From assembly GCA_029781035.1 (NCBI GenBank), contig JAKOXK010000015.1:1-63513 (forward strand): 63,513 nt of DNA, in the 5' to 3' direction. This DNA is from Armatimonadota bacterium (GTDB taxonomy: Bacteria; Armatimonadota; Fimbriimonadia; Fimbriimonadales; Fimbriimonadaceae). The notes beneath the pieces are model-generated. The model searched no databases. It had not been told where the DNA came from and saw only the letters and a list, made by a program, of their open reading frames with translations. How positions within the stretch are numbered: the first letter of the stretch is position 1; each line of letters starts with the position of its first letter. Shown here one piece after another: positions 58,942 to 63,513 of this stretch. The translations under genes and the position numbers were made by a program.

Positions 58942-59877
58942 TTGACCACCCCTGTGTTGAACGGCGCCAACTCGGTGGCCTATACTCCTGGCATCTCGGA
59001 AAGGCGCGGCACCACCAGCACCTGGTCGCACGGCGGCATCAAGAACTACGACTACCAGAGCCGTGCCGACGGCTCGGTGGCGAGCGCCCGGCGCTACGAC
59101 GCTTTCGGCGACGGCAACACCCAGCTCAGCGGGCACCCCTGGATCGGGCCGTTCGGCTACGGCGGCCCGTTCGGCTACTACAGCACGGACTACGGCCCCC
59201 AGCCCATCGGGCTTGAGGCGGGCTACACCCCGACCGAGCCGATCAAGGAGGTCGGGCACCGGTGGTACGACCCGAGCATCGGAAGGTTCCTAAGTAGGGA
59301 TCCGGCGGAGAGCGGGAGGAATTGGTACGACTACTGCGACAATAGCCCTCTGGGCTATGCAGATCCAACGGGCCTGAATCTGACGGTTCTCGGGGGGAAT
59401 GCTGGAATTGAAGGCTGGGATTGGGTTGCTGAGCACGTCTTCGGTGTCGGAGGCAAAGTCATGCATAAGCCCACCAAAGCAGACCTCTTAGAGGCGATGA
59501 TAGAGGAGCCGGATGGCTCTGACGTGATGATTTGGGGCCATGGTGGCGAAGGCTACACATACGTTAATGACTCAGATACCATTCATGCTGAGGATCTAGC
59601 CTACGTCGCTGCCGAACGAAAGCGGCGAGGCAAGGGTAAGCTGGGTCACCTATGGATCAGATCCTGCAACACATGCCGTAGCGCTAAGTTCGTCAATGCC
59701 GCCGTCGATTGCGCCAAAGATGTCTTCGGTTTTACAACAATCACGACCGACGGGCCGATCCAGCATTGGAGTGCGCATGTTGATTCGGATCCACCGCCTC
59801 GCTATTGGTTCCCTTGGCACATTGGGAAAAAGGTCGATAAGAAGAAGAAAAAGAAGGCTAAACTCCCACATGGATAG
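58942..59877 (+). CDS. Rhs-core fragment with caspase-like C-terminal domain (cassette 1)
   Basis: 311 residues in frame from TTG 58942; no good start is visible, so this is probably an orphan Rhs tip. Residues 1-144 are the end of an Rhs/YD core: RRYDAFGD, GHRWYDPSIGRFLSRDP, DNSPLGYADPTGL. The remaining 165 residues, visibly poorer in GC, show SDVMIWGHGGEG (His200) and LWIRSCNTCRS (Cys242), the His/Cys layout of caspase-like peptidases (CHAT, C80, DUF4347). A Lys-rich tail ends it. Likely a toxin domain; the peptidase call is inference. Confidence 0.65.
   Translation: MTTPVLNGANSVAYTPGISERRGTTSTWSHGGIKNYDYQSRADGSVASARRYDAFGDGNTQLSGHPWIGPFGYGGPFGYYSTDYGPQPIGLEAGYTPTEPIKEVGHRWYDPSIGRFLSRDPAESGRNWYDYCDNSPLGYADPTGLNLTVLGGNAGIEGWDWVAEHVFGVGGKVMHKPTKADLLEAMIEEPDGSDVMIWGHGGEGYTYVNDSDTIHAEDLAYVAAERKRRGKGKLGHLWIRSCNTCRSAKFVNAAVDCAKDVFGFTTITTDGPIQHWSAHVDSDPPPRYWFPWHIGKKVDKKKKKKAKLPHG
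58957..59372 (+). repeat. Rhs-core direct repeat, copy 1
   Basis: About 415 bases nearly identical to 60454-60869 at a constant offset of 1,497 bases, diverging sharply after DPTG, where the variable C-termini begin. Confidence 0.85.
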
Positions 59878-60277
59878 TGAGAATCGCGCTGAATACGAGA
59901 GACAAGGTGTAAGGGGAAACTTTCTGCGGATGTCTTGTGCGGGAGGTGCAGTTCTCCTAGGGATTATTGCACTTGCTCTTGCATCGTGCATTGCCAAGTT
60001 CCGAGCGGCAAGCCAGCAGAGCATTTGGGCCACTGCAGTCGGCGCATTCGTAAATACGCAATACATGAAGACGGGGTCGGCAAGCGGTATCCTCGACGTT
60101 CCGACGTCGCTGGAGATGTGGCGCGGCATAGATCTATCACAGTACTACGTCGAGGAAGTCAACTATATGCCGCGCGGCCGCTACTATTGGTGCGTAATCG
60201 ATACGAAAGGCGCGAAATCGTTCGTGCTAGTGGATGCCAGCCTGTCGGTACGTGTGAAGGGCAAGTTGCGCCCGTAA
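59870..60277 (+). CDS. candidate immunity or accessory protein 1 (single-helix membrane protein)
   Basis: 135 residues. ATG 59870 overlaps the Rhs cassette-1 stop by eight bases. A charged cytoplasmic start, a membrane helix (about 22-42) and an extracytoplasmic domain of about 90 residues (IWATAVGAFV, EEVNYMPRGRYYWCVID). No family recognised. Position, coupling and low GC fit an immunity protein for the upstream toxin. Placement outside the inner membrane would suit a periplasmic toxin. Confidence 0.55.
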   Translation: MDSENRAEYERQGVRGNFLRMSCAGGAVLLGIIALALASCIAKFRAASQQSIWATAVGAFVNTQYMKTGSASGILDVPTSLEMWRGIDLSQYYVEEVNYMPRGRYYWCVIDTKGAKSFVLVDASLSVRVKGKLRP

Positions 60278-61344
60278 TGTTCGGGGTTGGCCAGCGTGGC
60301 CTGGCTGCAGGGATCATAGAGTCTTCAGAGTCGCCAATGGGTGCTGGGGGCCGTGGCCCAGCTTGGCAACGCGCCTTCCATCGTGTGCCGCCCGCCACAG
60401 TTCCGTTGCAAGCCGGCGGGCTGGGCGCGACCTCGCCGGTGGTGAGCGAGTGGCTGAACGGGGCTGAGTCGGTGGCCTATACTCCTGGCATCTCGGAAAG
60501 GCGCGGCACCACGAGCACCTGGTCGCACGGCGGGCTCAAGAACTTCGACTACCAGAGCCGGTCGGACGGCTCGGTCGCGAGCGCGCGGCGCTACGACGCC
60601 TTCGGCGACGGCAACACCCAATTCAGTGGCCACCCGTGGATCGGGCCGTTCGGCTACGGCGGCCCGTTCGGCTACTACGGCACGGACTACGGCCCCCAGC
60701 CCATCGGGCTTGAGGCGGGCTACACCCCGACCGAGCCGATCAAGGAGGTCGGCCACCGGTGGTACGACCCGAGCATCGGGCGGTTCCTGAGCCGGGATCC
60801 GGCGGAGAGCGGGAGGAACTGGTTCGCCTATTGTGACAACGATCCAATCAGTAATGTTGATCCCACCGGTTGCTACGATGAGAGGATCTACAGTAGACTG
60901 GCAAAATACTGGGGGAAGAAGATCGCCGACTGGTATAAGAAGGACAAAGCAAAAGCAAAGTCCGTCGACCTTAAAGTTGGCAAGCGCAAGAGACGTACCA
61001 AAACGGAGAAGAACCCTGACATATCAGACGAAGCCCTGGATGAAGTTCTGACCGAGGAATTTGGAAAATCTGAACGCGAGCCTGAGCGAGCGTCTACTGA
61101 GGACGATCCTCCGATCTTCGTAAGAAGACCAATTCGAGGAGAGCCAGAAGGTGGCTCTGTTGATCCGAGCCACGAGGGAGATGCCATGATAGCCACGCTA
61201 GCGGGTATTCTGGCTCCTCTGATTTTCGTTCTCCCAGAGTGGCTATTCGCGCCGGCCGCACGCGGCGGGCCAGTACTAGTGGGAAGCTCTGCTGCTGCGG
61301 CAGCGAAGGGAACCAACCGTCGATCTTCAAGAAAGCGAAAGTGA
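60277..61344 (+). CDS. Rhs-core fragment with unrecognised C-terminal domain (cassette 2)
   Basis: 355 residues; ATG 60277 shares a base with the preceding stop (TAATG). Residues 1-60 are GC-rich and may be more Rhs core or novel. Residues 61-198 repeat the core of cassette 1 (RRYDAFGD, HRWYDPSIGRFLSRDP, VDPTG). From 199 it changes to a low-GC, Lys/Glu-rich region (KKDKAKAKSV, KRKRRTKTEK) and a hydrophobic stretch (about 304-325) with an AAAAA-containing tail. No known toxin fold is seen. Confidence 0.6.
   Translation: MFGVGQRGLAAGIIESSESPMGAGGRGPAWQRAFHRVPPATVPLQAGGLGATSPVVSEWLNGAESVAYTPGISERRGTTSTWSHGGLKNFDYQSRSDGSVASARRYDAFGDGNTQFSGHPWIGPFGYGGPFGYYGTDYGPQPIGLEAGYTPTEPIKEVGHRWYDPSIGRFLSRDPAESGRNWFAYCDNDPISNVDPTGCYDERIYSRLAKYWGKKIADWYKKDKAKAKSVDLKVGKRKRRTKTEKNPDISDEALDEVLTEEFGKSEREPERASTEDDPPIFVRRPIRGEPEGGSVDPSHEGDAMIATLAGILAPLIFVLPEWLFAPAARGGPVLVGSSAAAAAKGTNRRSSRKRK
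60454..60869 (+). repeat. Rhs-core direct repeat, copy 2
   Basis: Partner of 58957-59372. Recombination between the two would delete immunity 1 and swap C-termini. Confidence 0.85.
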
Positions 61345-61922
61345 GGCGATGGAGTGTGCTAAAGGTATTTGCAGACACGAGTGTGCGAAGCATCGCCGAT
61401 AGATACGGATACTTTCCTGCGACATTCCGAGTCGTCCTCGCGTCGAGCCGTGGAATCGAGGGCATCTGGGCCAGAGTCACGTTTGCCTCGGCCGAGGGCT
61501 ACAGTTGCTCAGCACGCGCGAAGATAGGCAGCGTGCTTGTGGGTATTGAGGAAATCGGGTTCCTCGGAGAGCGCCTACTGAGAGCTCTGGAGGGGCTGGA
61601 TGAAGCGGATGGAACGGATACAAACGTGAGCGGCGTCCGTATGGCAGAACCCTATGTCCTTCGAGGAGGACAGACCCACTTGTTCGACCTGTACGTGCGT
61701 AAAGAAAGTAACCCGAGGGTTAGCCCTCGGATTATCCTAAGAATCATCATCTGTAGGAGGTTCCGCGCCTTACCAAGATCCGGAAAGAACATGTGGAACT
61801 CATTTTCGGATGAGATGTGGTGTTCGGCTGACGAATTACGGTCTTTCGCGCACGACCTATGCGAAGGAGCATCGAGGATTATCCGGGAACGTGAGGAGCG
61901 CGGTGGACACTGGCCACCGTAA
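61341..61922 (+). CDS. candidate immunity protein 2
   Basis: 193 residues from a GTG overlapping the cassette-2 stop (GTGA); GTG 61356 is an alternative. Predicted soluble, mixed alpha/beta, with SYRYG-like RSIADRYGYFPATFRVVLASSRG and a C-terminal helix (SADELRSFAHDLCEGASRI). No family recognised. Gene order and coupling suggest immunity to the cassette-2 C-terminus. GC is low, like the C-terminal region before it. Confidence 0.5.
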   Translation: MRRWSVLKVFADTSVRSIADRYGYFPATFRVVLASSRGIEGIWARVTFASAEGYSCSARAKIGSVLVGIEEIGFLGERLLRALEGLDEADGTDTNVSGVRMAEPYVLRGGQTHLFDLYVRKESNPRVSPRIILRIIICRRFRALPRSGKNMWNSFSDEMWCSADELRSFAHDLCEGASRIIREREERGGHWPP

Positions 61923-62055
61923 CGCACTGCCAATCATTATCGCCTTTGTTGTCGTCGTGCTTGGATTCGGCGTCTGGGTTTGCCTTCAATCCTTCTGTCG
62001 GACTCGAAGTTCCGTTCCGGAGTCCCTCAGGGAACATCGGTTTCCTTGGGGCTAG
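61903..62055 (+). CDS. small single-helix membrane protein
   Basis: 50 residues from GTG 61903 (AGGAG just upstream), overlapping the preceding gene by 20 bases. Helix at about 8-29 (LPIIIAFVVVVLGFG), then a short basic tail. Too small for family assignment; may be part of the immunity module or a remnant. Confidence 0.4.
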   Translation: MDTGHRNALPIIIAFVVVVLGFGVWVCLQSFCRTRSSVPESLREHRFPWG

Positions 62056-62344
62056 TTCTGTATTTAGACTGGAGGACTTCGGCTGCTTCCCTCATTGACT
62101 GGTCAAGTACGTGACCGTATAGATTTGAAGTGAGGGCGATCTGAGAGTGGCCGAGGTATCGGCTGACTTGGTGGAGGTTCAGGCCAGCCATGAGCATGAA
62201 GGTCGCGGCACTGTGCCGGAGGGAGTGCATGCCGGTCATCGGGGGCCGTGGCATGGTCTGGCAGCGGGAAGCTCCACCCCTCTCGAGCCTCTTACGAACC
62301 TCGCTGCAGACCATGTCTCCAACATGGATCGACGGGTGAGCAGA
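62027..62344 (-). pseudogene. tyrosine recombinase, C-terminal catalytic fragment
   Basis: In-frame from 62344, where an upstream TAG (62345-62347) cuts it off. HSLRHSAATFML, YLGHSQ and LYGHVLDQ supply the box II His-x-x-Arg, the His and the Tyr nucleophile region of phage-type integrases. The missing piece of the catalytic domain and the box I Arg are on a separate fragment beyond a palindromic insertion. Probably inactive. Confidence 0.8.
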
Positions 62345-62349
62345 CTAAG

Positions 62350-62640
62350 GCGCTCCCCCCGGGTCGGGTGGCACGATTATGCCGTTGGTCTGGCGATGGC
62401 AGGCCAGCACTGAAGGCAAGCATAGTCGTGCGCTCCCAGCGCCCTCAGAGGCGGGCACGGTCGACTTCGAACTGTCGACGGGCCAGCCCGCCGTTCGCTC
62501 GAGGGGGTGCTGCCTCGGGGCGGGCCTTGAGGGTGCAGGGCACACGACTATGACAGGGCTGCTCTTTCGTGAGCGTCACTCTGTAGCGGCCCGGCCCTTC
62601 CATAATCGTGCCACCCACGGGAGGATGGCCTCACGCTCCG
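62350..62640. repeat. nested inverted repeat splitting the recombinase gene
   Basis: Outer arms GGGTGGCACGATTATG (62366-62381) and CATAATCGTGCCACCC (62601-62616) are exact 16-base inverted copies. Inner arms CATAGTCGTG (62421-62430) and CACGACTATG (62543-62552) pair exactly and extend imperfectly inwards. The whole could fold into one long hairpin of about 250 bases. No transposase frame is seen. Resembles a non-autonomous (MITE-like) element. Confidence 0.65.
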
Positions 62641-62665
62641 ATTGAATTCAGTCACCCACCAAGGA

Positions 62666-62992
62666 TCATCGTGCGGCCACCCGTCCGCTCGCTTCACCTA
62701 TTCGGCACCCTGTGGCAAGCGTGAACTTGACCAGGTCCTCGATCCAGGAGCCTTGGAGGGCGGTCAGGAGCGCCTGGACCTGCTCCGCGTCGAAGTAGAC
62801 CTTCTTGTTCCGGGTGACCTTCGGGGCGAACATCTTGGTCACCGGGTTGCCGCCGCAAAGGCCCATCTTCATGGCCACGTTGAGCGCGGCCCTCAGAGTC
62901 CTTCTGGTGGCGTTGAGCGTGTTCTTGCTCGCTCCCTGCTCCTCGAGGATCCGCATCATCTGGGTTACGTCGGTCGCCCGAAGTCGACTCAC
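62666..62992 (-). pseudogene. tyrosine recombinase, N-terminal fragment
   Basis: 108 residues from GTG 62992. SAM-like core-binding domain (VTQMMRILEEQGASKNTLNATRRTLRAAL) followed by the start of the catalytic domain to box I TGCRIGEA (catalytic Arg), after which the frame diverges and stops. The N-terminal arm-binding domain is also missing: the fragment starts 33 bases from the asnS stop. Together with 62027-62344 it is one broken integrase. Confidence 0.78.
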
Positions 62993-63025
62993 CCAGGTTC
63001 CGCAGGAACAGCCCAGGCTCGCGCC

Positions 63026-63513
63026 CTAGAACTCGGCCTGGCCAGGCGCGCGGTGGAAGGGGATGACGTCGCGGATGTTCTTCATCCCCGTCACGTACAT
63101 GATCAGCCGCTCGAAGCCGAGCCCGAAGCCCGCGTGCGGCACAGATCCGAAGCGCCGCAGGTCGAGGTACCACCAGTACGCCGACTTGTCCAGACCTAGA
63201 GCGTCGATGCGGCCTTCGAGGGCGGCGAGGTCATCCTCCCTCTCGGAGCCGCCGATCAGTTCGCCGATGCGGGGAACCAGCACGTCCATGGCGCGCACCG
63301 TCTTCCCGTCCGCGTTCTGTTTCATATAAAACGCCTTGATCTCTTTCGGATAGTCCGTGAGGATGACGGGGCGGCCAACCTTCTTTTCAGTCAGCCAGCG
63401 TTCGTGCTCGCTCTGAAGGTCGCTGCCCCAGCCGACGGGGTACTCCCAACTCTCGCGGCTTTTCACCAAGAGGTCGACGGCTTCCGAATACGTCATCCGC
63501 TCAAAGCCTGAAT
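63026..63513 (-). CDS. asnS: asparaginyl-tRNA synthetase, C-terminal part
   Basis: The last 162 codons; the gene continues beyond the right edge. [38 protein letters not shown] and motif 3 [29 protein letters not shown], ending RAPGQAEF, identify class IIb AsnRS. It charges tRNA-Asn. The recombinase remnant begins immediately after its stop codon. Confidence 0.95.
   Translation of the reverse strand, partial: SGFERMTYSEAVDLLVKSRESWEYPVGWGSDLQSEHERWLTEKKVGRPVILTDYPKEIKAFYMKQNADGKTVRAMDVLVPRIGELIGGSEREDDLAALEGRIDALGLDKSAYWWYLDLRRFGSVPHAGFGLGFERLIMYVTGMKNIRDVIPFHRAPGQAEF

Noticed and set aside
1-63513. tRNA or rRNA genes
   Set aside because: No cloverleaf or rRNA-like sequence was recognised by eye on either strand; a tRNAscan-SE run would settle it.

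Overview
The window is a dense, GC-rich bacterial chromosome segment (by eye high 50s to about 60% GC) carrying 65 recognisable genes or gene fragments, with no rRNA, tRNA or CRISPR seen. I infer a diderm, menaquinone-using heterotroph that degrades glycans. The best fit is an Armatimonadota (Fimbriimonadia-like) or neighbouring lineage. The clues are split PurS/PurQ, a SUF system with SufT and an Rrf2 regulator, MenG with a long-chain prenyl synthase, an MlaE permease, several glycan hydrolases and binding-protein/permease fusions. This placement is inference; no marker gene settles it.

Layout. 1-7.2 kb: start of an S9 peptidase, purS-purQ, an NlpC/P60 peptidase, a DUF1611/enolase-superfamily pair (dgcN/dgcA-like, D-glutamate or muropeptide use), then menG, prenyl synthase and a HAD phosphatase in an overlapping operon. 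7.3-10.6 kb: NfeD-like protein plus two tandem flotillins. 10.6-25.7 kb: ABC exporter, GH84, a DUF389 protein with a triple-repeat tail, a TPR protein, a Y-family polymerase with a palindrome at its start, two interlocked ABC-2 cassettes and ndk. 25.7-36 kb: a LuxR-type regulator, a sugar ABC importer in which the binding protein is fused to the MalF-type permease, rlmI, VanZ, Usp and GH127. 36.2-41.5 kb: sufC-sufD-sufS-sufU-sufT-rrf2-iscA, with sufB absent. 41.5-55.5 kb: csaA, hypotheticals, a second MalG-type permease with a large extracytoplasmic insert, two CPBP proteases, pyrD, a ChaN-like protein, a lipoprotein, GH2, two type II secretion F proteins with folK, and gpsA.

55.5-63.5 kb is the accessory part: a six-hairpin glycosidase bracketed by a GC-rich hairpin repeat, mlaE, then two near-identical Rhs-core fragments, each joined to a different C-terminal domain and followed by an overlapping small gene. 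This looks like a toxin/immunity cassette array, and one C-terminus has a caspase-like His/Cys pattern. Beyond it lie a broken tyrosine recombinase interrupted by a nested palindrome and the 3' end of asnS.

Two window-wide features stand out. First, about half of the first genes of transcription units have a TANNNT-type -10 hexamer ending only 5-8 (or 11) bases before the start codon, the signature of leaderless or very short-leader mRNAs. Second, operons are extremely compact, with ATGA/GTGA overlaps within them and convergent genes that share or overlap stop codons.
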